A stretch of DNA of 42,999 bases, from the NCBI GenBank assembly GCA_945882095.1, contig CAMCWF010000020.1:1-42999 (forward strand), given 5' to 3'. Made by a program: the position numbers and the translations under genes. The DNA is from Chryseobacterium gleum (lineage in GTDB: Bacteria; Bacteroidota; Bacteroidia; Flavobacteriales_D; Crocinitomicaceae). How positions within the stretch are numbered: the first letter of the stretch is position 1; every line of letters starts with the position of its first letter. This document shows positions 16,957 to 24,405 of this stretch, piece by piece. The notes beneath the pieces were generated by a model. It saw only the letters and a program-made list of their open reading frames with translations, had not been told where the DNA came from and did not search any database.

Positions 16957-19392
16957 TTAGTTTTTATTTACAAAAAAGAGGGCGTTTGCTACTTGTAATT
17001 TTCCATTTTCCCAAAATCCTCGGAACAAAGGGTTGTCGAAAAAATACACGATGCAACCATCTCCCAGCGGTTGTACGCCGACGGTTGTAATTGAATCTTG
17101 TTTGGCTTTCACTTTGTAACCACTGAAGCCTGCAACCCAACCTTTTGAATCTTTTATTTTTTGAACTATGGTACCGGAAAACGGATATTTTTCTGGTGTT
17201 AGCCTTAAGGTAAAATAGGTCTTTCCATAGCCAAAGGCGAGTGGATGTGTTTCATCTGTTTCACATTTATAAATGGCACCAATGATGGTTTCGCTGATTG
17301 AATTTCTTTCCATGTTTGCGTAATTCCCAAGCGCCAAGTTGGATGCTTCGGGGGTTTCTGTCCCAATGGTCATTCCAAAATCAGCTTCCATGAAATTACT
17401 GGCTGCAGAACCCATGACGATGCAAGTACCCCCGTTTCTAATCCATTCCTTCAAATCTGCGTTAAAGTTGGATGTAAATCCTTCTGGGATGAAAAGAACA
17501 TTGAGGTCGTTGAATGCTGCTGCGTTATATTCGTCTGCTCGAAGCATTTGAACAGGAAAATCCAATTGAACATCCATGAAATGCCAAATTTCACCTAGTG
17601 AAAGCGAAGATGCTTCCGTATTGTATAGAATTCCCACTTTCGGATGTAGGATTTTCTTCAATGTGGAAGAACCAAAATCCGGTCCTTGGTCCATCATCCC
17701 TGAAAAGATTGGGGTTAATTCAACATTCGCTGCGGCGGCTTCATCCATGAGTATTTTGTCGATTGGCATGCCTGGGTTTTCACCGCGAATGATCACCAGG
17801 CTTCCTTTGGGAAACAGCGTATTTTCATACGTAAAGTCTTTTTCTGAGAACGATATATGAAGGTCCTTGGCTAAAAGTTTTCCTAGGAATTTTGCATCGG
17901 CAATGTTGCGCCATTTTGCAGCGTAGGCATAGCATTTTTCAGCTGTTTTGTTGGACGTTTTAGCAATGATCCTGTTTCCTGAAACTATTTGTTTTTCGAC
18001 AGCGATACAGGGAATGCCATAAGCATAAGGAAGGGACCAAGCGGTTATGTCGTAAGTCAAAGAATCGCTCAATTTTGTACTTGGCTCAAACAATACCTGA
18101 ATGAGGTTTCCTTTTTCTGGATTTGTGTTGACTACAATGTCGGTTTCTTTAACCTTGTAATCGATGTTGGTTTGCGTGAAGTAGTCGTATCCCTTGACCA
18201 CTGAACCTTTCAGTTCCGCAGTAGAACCAAAGGAAATCCCATGCGCATCGAGTAATTTTAACAGAGCTTGTACATTGGGCGCATTTCCGTCCAATAGGTA
18301 GCTGTTGTACTTGAATTTCGATGTTTTACCAAAGTACTTTTGAAATTCTTCGAGCATGCGCGTATGGTTTTTACTTACCGTTTCAACCGTTGAAATACCT
18401 GTGGTAATGTGGTGTAAAATCCTGTCTTCCAAACTGAGGGTGTCGCCCAACATTGTGATGACTCCCAATCCTGCCCGTCCGCTACCGCCTTGCTCGTAGG
18501 TCATTCCAATGGCACCGTTGAAGGTGGGATAGGTATCTCCATACGAAGGGTACAATAGGTCAAATATTTCTTTAGAGAAATACAGCCAACCCTCTTTGTC
18601 GAAATAAGACGCATGGTTTTTTCCTATCATTTTTTGAAAATCTCGCTGCCAATTGGTGATCACTTCATGGTAGGGTTCTGCCGCTGGAGGAAAATAGTAG
18701 GGTTCGTTCATTCCTTGTTCATGAAAGTCGACATGGACATGGGGAAGCCATTGATTGTATACTTTGATGCGACTTTGGGATTCGATTTGCGTCAACCATG
18801 CCCAATCTCGGTTAAGGTCAAATAGATAGTGATTTGGACGTCCACCCGGCCATTCTTCTTGGTGTTCCGCACTTCCGAGTGCAAGGATGATGTTTTTTCC
18901 ATGGTATTGTTTGAAATAATTCACATAGCGATCTCTGCCATCAGGATTGAGACAAGGGTCAATTACCACGAAGGTTTGATTGAGTAAGTCGGCGTTTTTG
19001 GTGAGCAATAAATAGGCTGTTTCCATCGCTGCTTCGGTGCCACAACTTTCGTTTCCATGCACATTGTAGCTTAACCATGCAATCGATGTTTTTTCTTCGG
19101 GGCTGTGTTGTAAATGGTTTTTTCGGATGGTTTCTAGGTTGCGAATGGTTTCTTTGTTTCCGATATATGCAAGGAAAAGCGGACGACCTTCGTAGGTTTT
19201 TCCATATTCTTCCAAGCGAACATTTTCTGGATACAAGGATTGTAAGGTTTGAAAATAATCAACCACTTCATGGTGCCAAGAAAAGTCTTTTCCTGAATGG
19301 TAATATTTTGCAAGGGGTGCTGGAATCTCGGAAAGTTGCGCAAAGTTCGTCAACGTGATGCCCAATAACAGGGCGATAAAAAAGTGCTTCAT
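16957..19392 (-). CDS. Secreted M14 zinc carboxypeptidase family protein
   Basis: An 811-residue exported peptidase. Residues 1-19 form a signal peptide (MKHFFIALLL...NFAQ). The M14 catalytic domain covers about residues 40-330: the zinc ligands are H112 and E115 in NVHGNESCGTEAAME, and H224 in VDFHEQG. LNPDGRDRYVNYF and LNRDW are conserved M14 segments between them. The C-terminal half (about 350-811) is a long alpha/beta region that is usual in the large Bacteroidota M14 proteins; NDLNVLFIPEGFTS and GNGGTCIVMGSAAS-like strands (here RNGGTCIVMGSAASN) look like a glutamine-amidotransferase-type fold. No catalytic Cys triad was assigned there. It probably digests peptides outside the cytoplasm. 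Start ATG at 19392, 45 bp after ftsK. Confidence 0.87.
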   Translation of the reverse strand: MKHFFIALLLGITLTNFAQLSEIPAPLAKYYHSGKDFSWHHEVVDYFQTLQSLYPENVRLEEYGKTYEGRPLFLAYIGNKETIRNLETIRKNHLQHSPEEKTSIAWLSYNVHGNESCGTEAAMETAYLLLTKNADLLNQTFVVIDPCLNPDGRDRYVNYFKQYHGKNIILALGSAEHQEEWPGGRPNHYLFDLNRDWAWLTQIESQSRIKVYNQWLPHVHVDFHEQGMNEPYYFPPAAEPYHEVITNWQRDFQKMIGKNHASYFDKEGWLYFSKEIFDLLYPSYGDTYPTFNGAIGMTYEQGGSGRAGLGVITMLGDTLSLEDRILHHITTGISTVETVSKNHTRMLEEFQKYFGKTSKFKYNSYLLDGNAPNVQALLKLLDAHGISFGSTAELKGSVVKGYDYFTQTNIDYKVKETDIVVNTNPEKGNLIQVLFEPSTKLSDSLTYDITAWSLPYAYGIPCIAVEKQIVSGNRIIAKTSNKTAEKCYAYAAKWRNIADAKFLGKLLAKDLHISFSEKDFTYENTLFPKGSLVIIRGENPGMPIDKILMDEAAAANVELTPIFSGMMDQGPDFGSSTLKKILHPKVGILYNTEASSLSLGEIWHFMDVQLDFPVQMLRADEYNAAAFNDLNVLFIPEGFTSNFNADLKEWIRNGGTCIVMGSAASNFMEADFGMTIGTETPEASNLALGNYANMERNSISETIIGAIYKCETDETHPLAFGYGKTYFTLRLTPEKYPFSGTIVQKIKDSKGWVAGFSGYKVKAKQDSITTVGVQPLGDGCIVYFFDNPLFRGFWENGKLQVANALFFVNKN

Positions 19393-19437
19393 ATCTAGAG
19401 TTGAATGAAGTAAAGCTACAAAAATGATTATAATAAA

Positions 19438-21978
19438 CTAAAGAAGGCCTTTAAGCTTCAAGAATTCATCGAGTGACTCCAAGTCTGTAAACAACACATC
19501 TCTTGCTTTGCTCCCTTGAAAGTTTCCTATAATCCCCATTGCTTCGAGTTGATCCACAATTCTTCCTGCACGGTTATAGCCCAATTTTAATTTTCTTTGA
19601 AGAAGAGAGGCGGATCCTTGCTGATTGATTACAACCATTCGGGCAGATTCAATGAAGAGGGGATCGATGTCATCCATTTGAAAGTCGCCGTTTCCTTCAC
19701 TTCCTTCTGCGACATATTCTGGTAATAAAAATGCGCTTGGATATGCACGTTGTTCTCCGACAAATTCACAAATATCCTCCACTTCTGGGGTGTCTACGAA
19801 ACCACATTGAAGCCTTAGCATATCTGAGCCGGTGGAAATAAGCATGTCACCACGTCCGATCAATTGGTCGGCACCTGACGCATCAAGGATGGTTCTTGAG
19901 TCAATTTTTGAAAGCACCCTAAAAGCAATTCGTGCGGGAAAATTCGCTTTAATCATACCTGTAATGACATTAACTGAGGGACGTTGGGTTGCGACAATAA
20001 GGTGAATACCGATAGCCCTTGCCAATTGTGCGATTCTTGCAATGGGGTGTTCTACTTCTTTACCTGCGGTCATGATTAGATCGGCAAACTCATCAATCAA
20101 TACAATGATGTATGGAAGGTATTTGTGCCCTTTTTCCGGATTGAGTTTTCTGTCGATGAACTTCTCGTTGTATTCCTTAATGGTTCTCACCCCCGCTATT
20201 TTCAGCAATTCGTACCTGTCATCCATTTCGATGCATAGGGAATTCAGTGTGTTTACCACTTTTGAGGTGTCGACAATAATTGCATCGGCTTCTCCGGGAA
20301 GTTTTGCAAGGAAATGACGTTCGATTTTATTGTACAAGGTTAACTCAACTTTCTTAGGGTCGACCAAGACGAATTTCACTTGTGCTGGATGTTTTTTGTA
20401 GAGTAGGGATACCAAAATGGCGTTGAGTCCAACTGATTTACCTTGTCCTGTAGCACCTGCCACCAACAAATGGGGCATTTTGGTCATGTCAAACACGAAG
20501 GTTTCGTTGGTAATGGTTTTTCCCATTACAATGGGAAGTTCGCCCTGAAAATTTTGGAATTTATCGGAGGCGATGAGGGAGCGCATGCTGACCATTTCTG
20601 GTTTTAGGTTTGGAACTTCGATACCGATGGTGCCTTTCCCTGGGATGGGCGCAATGATACGGATTCCGAGTGCACTTAAACTTAGGGCAATGTCGTCTTC
20701 AAGGTTTTTTATTTTGGAGATTCGAACACCCGGTGCGGGAACGATTTCGTACAGGGTAACTGTGGGGCCTACTGTAGCTTTGATTTTCGCAATGTCTATT
20801 TTATAGTGGGAGAGGGTTTCTACAATTTTGTCTTTGTTCCCTTCCAATTCTTCTTTGGAAACAGATATCCCACTTCCTCCGTAGTCTTTCAGCAATTCAA
20901 TGGGAGGGAGGACGTAGGTGTCAAGGTCTTTGGTTGGATCGTATAGGCCGTATTCCTTCACCAATCGTGCAGCCAACATGTCATCTTCGTTTCTACTGCT
21001 TTCTTTTACAATGGGCTCTTCTTTTGGCGCTTCGGGCTCAACGATGATTTCCAGTTCGTTGGGAAGAGGCGCTTCTGGGCTTCCGAAACTTATTTCCATG
21101 TCTGATTCCATCTCCAGTTCCAATTCATTTTCTTTGGTAAAGTGTATGGGATTTGAAACGATGTCTTCTTCAATTTCATTTTCCTTAATGGGATTAATAA
21201 CATCCATGGATTGATAGACGTTGTTGGGTTTGGCTGGTTCTTCATTTACCCCAAAGTAATCGCCTTTCAGGTTTGAAGGTTTTAGTTTTTCCAGCAAACT
21301 TCCATAGTTTGGATTGAATAGGAGGGTTGTGAAAATATAGAGCAGGACAAAATCCAGGACGATGGTAAAAACACCTCCCAAGGTGAGTTTGAGCCATTCG
21401 TTGATAAACGTTCCAAACACCCCTCCGGCAAAATTGAGGTAAGATTCGAAAAACCCCAAGAAAATAGAGCCCCAAACCATGTAGACCAATACGACCAATG
21501 TGGTTTTACCTAATGGGAAAAGTTGGATGTTAAACAAAAGTTTGATTCCAAAAAGAAAAAAGATAAAGCAAAGTGAAATGGCAGGAATACCGAAGGAATT
21601 GTAGATCAATACGTGACCGGTCCACGCACCAAATTTCCCCAACCAATTGTCGGCGGAGGGTATGTTGTTGTTAAAAATATAGTCCCAAAAACCATAATTC
21701 AACAAGGCATCTTGGTCGTTTTTCCAGCTTACAAAATAGGATACAGACGCAAAGAAAATAAATACAGACCCCAGGGTAAGTAAAGCGCCAACGGATGAAA
21801 CGAATCTTTTTGATTTAAAAAACGAAACAGTGCTGTTAATTTTTTCCTTTGTACCTGACTCGGTTTTAGGTGCTTTGGGTTTGGGTTTTTTCTTTTTTTG
21901 CGCAGCGGTATCGTCCGTTATGTCGCTTGTGTATAAAGGACCTTCTGGCTCATGGGGAATAAACTCGTTTTGTCGCAT
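19438..21978 (-). CDS. ftsK: DNA translocase FtsK
   Basis: An 846-residue septum-anchored DNA pump that clears chromosome termini from the division plane and promotes dimer resolution. Four hydrophobic segments lie in about residues 58-220. An acidic linker (about 225-340, many Glu/Pro) follows, then the alpha domain. The RecA-like motor has Walker A GATGQGKSVGLNA near residue 507 and Walker B YIIVLIDEFADLI near 620; LIVATQRPSVNVITG is also conserved. The C-terminal winged-helix gamma domain (LLQRKLKLGYNRAGRIVDQLEAMGIIG region, about 780-835) reads KOPS-like polar sequences. Length is typical for Bacteroidota. A TACCTTCG at 21994-22001 (minus strand) may be its -7 box. lolA, which often follows ftsK in Flavobacteriia, is absent here. 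Confidence 0.95.
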   Translation of the reverse strand: MRQNEFIPHEPEGPLYTSDITDDTAAQKKKKPKPKAPKTESGTKEKINSTVSFFKSKRFVSSVGALLTLGSVFIFFASVSYFVSWKNDQDALLNYGFWDYIFNNNIPSADNWLGKFGAWTGHVLIYNSFGIPAISLCFIFFLFGIKLLFNIQLFPLGKTTLVVLVYMVWGSIFLGFFESYLNFAGGVFGTFINEWLKLTLGGVFTIVLDFVLLYIFTTLLFNPNYGSLLEKLKPSNLKGDYFGVNEEPAKPNNVYQSMDVINPIKENEIEEDIVSNPIHFTKENELELEMESDMEISFGSPEAPLPNELEIIVEPEAPKEEPIVKESSRNEDDMLAARLVKEYGLYDPTKDLDTYVLPPIELLKDYGGSGISVSKEELEGNKDKIVETLSHYKIDIAKIKATVGPTVTLYEIVPAPGVRISKIKNLEDDIALSLSALGIRIIAPIPGKGTIGIEVPNLKPEMVSMRSLIASDKFQNFQGELPIVMGKTITNETFVFDMTKMPHLLVAGATGQGKSVGLNAILVSLLYKKHPAQVKFVLVDPKKVELTLYNKIERHFLAKLPGEADAIIVDTSKVVNTLNSLCIEMDDRYELLKIAGVRTIKEYNEKFIDRKLNPEKGHKYLPYIIVLIDEFADLIMTAGKEVEHPIARIAQLARAIGIHLIVATQRPSVNVITGMIKANFPARIAFRVLSKIDSRTILDASGADQLIGRGDMLISTGSDMLRLQCGFVDTPEVEDICEFVGEQRAYPSAFLLPEYVAEGSEGNGDFQMDDIDPLFIESARMVVINQQGSASLLQRKLKLGYNRAGRIVDQLEAMGIIGNFQGSKARDVLFTDLESLDEFLKLKGLL

Positions 21979-22068
21979 GCTAAGGGTAAAGTACGAAGGT
22001 AGCGAACAAAGAAATGGGTTCTATCTCACGGTTAGATTGATATACACAGCGCTTTGTTAAATTCAGCG

Positions 22069-22707
22069 TTAGGGCGTCGCTATTTCCTCAAGAAATTGTT
22101 CCAAGGATACTTTTTTGTAGTTCTCTGGAATCATGAAAAGAGAAAGCGGAGGGTCCATGTTTTTGAGAGATGTCAATGTATATTTAAACAATCCTTGGTC
22201 GGACGGTAGAAAGTACTCAGCTACCAATCCGGGGAAATCGGTGAATGCGCTTCCGTATTTTGCGGGAATTTTTTTGAAGTAATAGAAATCGAAATCGTTG
22301 TTAATCCCAGAGAATTGCACCTTGAGTTTTTTTGCTTTAAATCCTCCAATTTTCTTGTGACCAAAAGTTTTTTTGTAGGTGTAATGCATGGAAGTATCTA
22401 CATTTTTGGTGTATTCTGTTCGGATGGCATAATTTCCTTTGGTGGTTGTAATGAGTAGATAGGATTTTTGTCGACTGATGTGCTTGATAAGCTCTTGTTG
22501 TCCCCACTGTGTTGAGAAATTGATAACTTTCAGCAAGCTGTCTTTAGCGTAAATTAATACCATTTCACGACTTGAGTCCGGGGGGGCAACACGTTCCACG
22601 TTGAAGAGCATTTCACCACTGAAGGAAATGTTTTTCTTTTGAGAAAACAATGAAAATGGAAGGAAGAGTAGAAGGAAGAAAAGTTGCCGAAGGTTATTTT
22701 GAGTCAT
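22069..22707 (-). CDS. GLPGLI-family-like secreted protein
   Basis: A 212-residue exported protein. The ATG at 22707 is preferred over a TTG three codons upstream, because it leaves a normal 9-bp gap from the preceding gene. A signal peptide ends at LFSQ (about residue 23). The mature chain is beta-rich and resembles the GLPGLI family of Bacteroidota in its layout: an opening GEMLFNVERV strand, a central KKIGGFKAKKLKVQF strand pair, and a FTDFPGLVAEYFLP segment at the place of the family's GLPGLI motif. Function unknown; GLPGLI proteins are secreted and have been tied to no activity I can name with confidence. It probably shares a transcript with the upstream SKYDA-repeat gene. Family call is moderate because the name-giving motif is diverged. 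Confidence 0.6.
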   Translation of the reverse strand: MTQNNLRQLFFLLLFLPFSLFSQKKNISFSGEMLFNVERVAPPDSSREMVLIYAKDSLLKVINFSTQWGQQELIKHISRQKSYLLITTTKGNYAIRTEYTKNVDTSMHYTYKKTFGHKKIGGFKAKKLKVQFSGINNDFDFYYFKKIPAKYGSAFTDFPGLVAEYFLPSDQGLFKYTLTSLKNMDPPLSLFMIPENYKKVSLEQFLEEIATP

Positions 22708-22716
22708 TAGAAGCAA

Positions 22717-23049
22717 TTAGTACATCAAGTTTTTCTTCGCGCTGTTTCTCCAGATAGCGTCGTATTTGCTATCTACAAAATAGATAATAAGGTCAGCGTC
22801 GTATTTACTGTCACAAAAGAAGACTTTCTTTTTAGCATCGTATTTACTGCTTGCAAAAAACCAAAGGCCTTTATTGTCGGTTGCGTCGTATTTTGATGCG
22901 CATTTGTATACCAAGAGGTCAGCGTCGTATTTTGAGCTTGCTACGTAAATTTTTACGTCAGCATCGTATTTTGAATCTACAGAGTAAACGGTTTGACCGA
23001 AGAGGGAAAATGCACAAAGGGTCAAAAGAGTGGTAAGCAAAGTTCTCAT
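22717..23049 (-). CDS. Secreted SKYDA-repeat protein (DUF6150-like)
   Basis: A 110-residue exported protein. Residues 1-19 are a signal peptide ending LFGQ. The whole mature chain is built of six SKYDA repeats starting at residues 26, 39, 52, 68, 81 and 94, at a period of 13 residues except for a 3-residue insertion after the third. Each unit reads roughly SKYDAD-x-x-[IV]-Y-x-x-x, so alternating Tyr/Lys/aliphatic positions predict short beta-strands of a compact solenoid or barrel. The pattern, size and terminal WRN...K-K-N-L-x-Y match what I recall of DUF6150, a Bacteroidota family of unknown function. Two cysteines (C50, C79) lie in the variable positions. Start ATG at 23049; the gene lies after the tRNA-Ala terminator, so it needs its own promoter, possibly TACTTTTA at 23079-23086 on the minus strand. 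Confidence 0.75.
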   Translation of the reverse strand: MRTLLTTLLTLCAFSLFGQTVYSVDSKYDADVKIYVASSKYDADLLVYKCASKYDATDNKGLWFFASSKYDAKKKVFFCDSKYDADLIIYFVDSKYDAIWRNSAKKNLMY

Positions 23050-23119
23050 GGAAAATCTTTTTGAGGGTTACTGATTTATAAAAGTATGAAAATTTCATTA
23101 CCTGAAAGGAAGCGTACAC

Positions 23120-23148
23120 AAAAAAAAACACCTTCCTTTCGGAAAGTG
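23120..23148 (-). terminator. Rho-independent terminator of the tRNA-Ala transcript
   Basis: Read on the minus strand, an 8-bp stem CACTTTCC/GGAAGGTG (one G-U pair) closed by a GAAA tetraloop is followed at once by nine T. It begins 13 bp after the 3' end of the tRNA gene. This is a textbook intrinsic terminator, and it separates the tRNA from the SKYDA-repeat gene downstream. Confidence 0.88.
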
Positions 23149-23160
23149 CTTTCATCAGAG

Positions 23161-23234
23161 TGGAGAAGATGGGATTCGAACCCACGACCTCTTGACTGCC
23201 AGTCAAGCGCTCTAGCCAACTGAGCTACATCCCC
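23161..23234 (-). tRNA. tRNA-Ala, anticodon GGC
   Basis: A 74-nt cloverleaf on the minus strand: acceptor 5' strand GGGGATG, D-arm GCTC/GAGC, anticodon stem CTTGA/TCAAG with loop CTGGCAG (anticodon GGC, reading GCC and GCT), 5-nt variable loop AGGTC, T-arm GTGGG-TTCGAAT-CCCAT, and acceptor 3' strand CTTCTCC with discriminator A. The third acceptor pair is G3-U70, the alanine identity pair, which agrees with the anticodon. The 3' CCA is not fully encoded. One acceptor pair (T6-T67) is mismatched, which is unusual; see findings. A strong terminator follows. Confidence 0.9.
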
Positions 23235-23254
23235 ATTAAATTTGAATCACACTT

Positions 23255-23291
23255 GCTCTAGCCTCCGCCGCGGCGGATGAGCTACATCCCC
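23255..23291 (-). pseudogene. Truncated tRNA 5' fragment with palindrome in the D-loop
   Basis: On the minus strand this segment repeats the first 26 nt of the adjacent tRNA-Ala: acceptor 5' strand plus D-stem. The three bases GTT of the D-loop are replaced by the 14-bp palindrome TCCGCCGCGGCGGA. Identity stops right after the D-stem (GGCTAGAGC), and no anticodon or T-arm follows. It cannot make a tRNA. It lies 20 bp upstream of the intact gene, so it may be part of the tRNA precursor's 5' leader. It looks like the remnant of a partial duplication or of an element inserted at a tRNA D-loop. Confidence 0.75.
23264..23277. repeat. Perfect 14-bp GC palindrome TCCGCCGCGGCGGA
   Basis: The sequence equals its own reverse complement over 14 bp and has 12 of 14 G/C, in sharp contrast to the AT-rich surroundings. 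It can fold as a 5-bp hairpin with a CGCG loop. I see no other copy in this window. It could be a dispersed palindromic repeat unit or the footprint of one. Confidence 0.7.
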
Positions 23292-23420
23292 TTAATTATC
23301 TTCTGTGTTTCTACGAAAATGGCTAATCCTCGGGTTAAAACAGAGTGCGAATATAGACATATCCTATGAAGGTTGGAAATTCTTTAGGATTTTCACCACT
23401 CCGTCCTTTGAACTTTTTTG

Positions 23421-23428
23421 TATATTTG
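23421..23428 (+). promoter_or_regulatory. Candidate Bacteroidota -7 box before arginase
   Basis: TATATTTG matches TAnnTTTG exactly, 26 bp before the preferred arginase ATG at 23455. No clear TTG stands 19-21 bp upstream, so the -33 half is weak. The position supports starting the gene at 23455 rather than at upstream in-frame codons, which would lie before the promoter. Confidence 0.5.
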
Positions 23429-23454
23429 TCCTATCCCCCTCAAAAGGGATTCTT

Positions 23455-24405
23455 ATGACAAAAAGCATTTCATTTATCATCAATCCTTCCGAATTGGGTG
23501 CCGGAACCCGGGGCGCTTCGTTAGGACCCTTTGCCATGCAAATTGCTGCTCGGGAAAAAGGAAATCAACTGTTTGTGAACCGTCAGTGGACTTGTTTGAC
23601 TGATTTTAACCACTTGCTAGACAGACCCATCAAATTCCCTTATGCTAAAAGAATAGACGGAATGGTAAAAGTCTATGAAGGCATTGCAAATGAGGTTTCA
23701 AAAGAAATTTTGGCTGGCAATTTCCCTTTTGTAATCGCCGGTGACCACGCATCCGCAGGAGGAACCATTCGAGGGATTCAGAAAGCATACCCCGACGCAA
23801 GACTCGGCGTTGTTTGGATCGATGCTCATGCAGATGTTCACACCCCTTATACAACCCCCTCAGGGAATTTGCATGGAATGCCAATCGCAACCGCTTTGGG
23901 AATGGATAACCTGGCATGTCAAAAAAACCAAGTAAACCTAGAGACGTCGCTTTTATGGAATCAACTCAAATGCAGTGCTGTGAAGCCTGCTGATTTGGTG
24001 TACATTGCTGTAAGAGACACCGAAAAAGAGGAGGATAGGTTTATCGAGGATAACCACATTAAAAATTTCCCGGTGGACGAAGTTCGCGCAAAAGGGGTGG
24101 ATGCGATTTCAGCGGAAGTATTCACATATTTAGATAGGTGTGACCTTATTTATGTTTCCTTTGATGTCGACTCAATGGATCCGGATTTAACTTCTTATGG
24201 CACAGGGACCCCCGTTAAAAATGGTTTGACCCTACAGGAAGCGGTTCACCTGCTTCAAAATTTTTCAAAAACCCCAAAACTTTGCGCTTTGGAAGTGGTG
24301 GAAGTGAATCCATGCTTGGATAAAGCAGGAAATAAAATGGCCGAAATTGCCTTAGAAATTGTCGATGCGGTCGCACATACCCTAGAAGAATCATGGAAAT
24401 TGTAA
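23455..24405 (+). CDS. Arginase family ureohydrolase
   Basis: A 316-residue manganese-dependent ureohydrolase, most likely arginase (arginine to ornithine plus urea). Metal ligands are all present: H98 in AGDHASAG, D123-H125-D127 in WIDAHADVH, and D237-D239 in VSFDVDSMDP. The substrate-loop segment TPSGNLHGMPIA after DAHADVH and the YGTGTPVKNGLT and EVVEVNP segments match arginase better than agmatinase or formimidoylglutamase. The ATG at 23455 starts a clean MTKSISFIINPSELGAG; the frame is open 50 codons further up but that stretch crosses the promoter and reads as noncoding. It overlaps argS, the next gene, which suggests joint expression. No urease or ornithine aminotransferase gene is in the window, so the pathway context is open. 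Confidence 0.88.
   Translation: MTKSISFIINPSELGAGTRGASLGPFAMQIAAREKGNQLFVNRQWTCLTDFNHLLDRPIKFPYAKRIDGMVKVYEGIANEVSKEILAGNFPFVIAGDHASAGGTIRGIQKAYPDARLGVVWIDAHADVHTPYTTPSGNLHGMPIATALGMDNLACQKNQVNLETSLLWNQLKCSAVKPADLVYIAVRDTEKEEDRFIEDNHIKNFPVDEVRAKGVDAISAEVFTYLDRCDLIYVSFDVDSMDPDLTSYGTGTPVKNGLTLQEAVHLLQNFSKTPKLCALEVVEVNPCLDKAGNKMAEIALEIVDAVAHTLEESWKL

Noticed and set aside
22750..22990. Evenly spaced repeats of gcRtcgtattt that resemble a CRISPR-like array
   Set aside because: The spacing is 39 bp, in frame, and the copies encode the SKYDA motif of one secreted protein. Spacers are not unique in the CRISPR sense and no cas genes are present.
23255..23291. A second tRNA gene upstream of tRNA-Ala
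   Set aside because: Only the acceptor 5' strand and D-stem are present; there is no anticodon arm, T-arm or 3' acceptor strand.
23305..23454. Start of arginase at the upstream in-frame codon
   Set aside because: The extra 50 residues do not resemble any arginase N-terminus and cross the exact -7 box at 23421.
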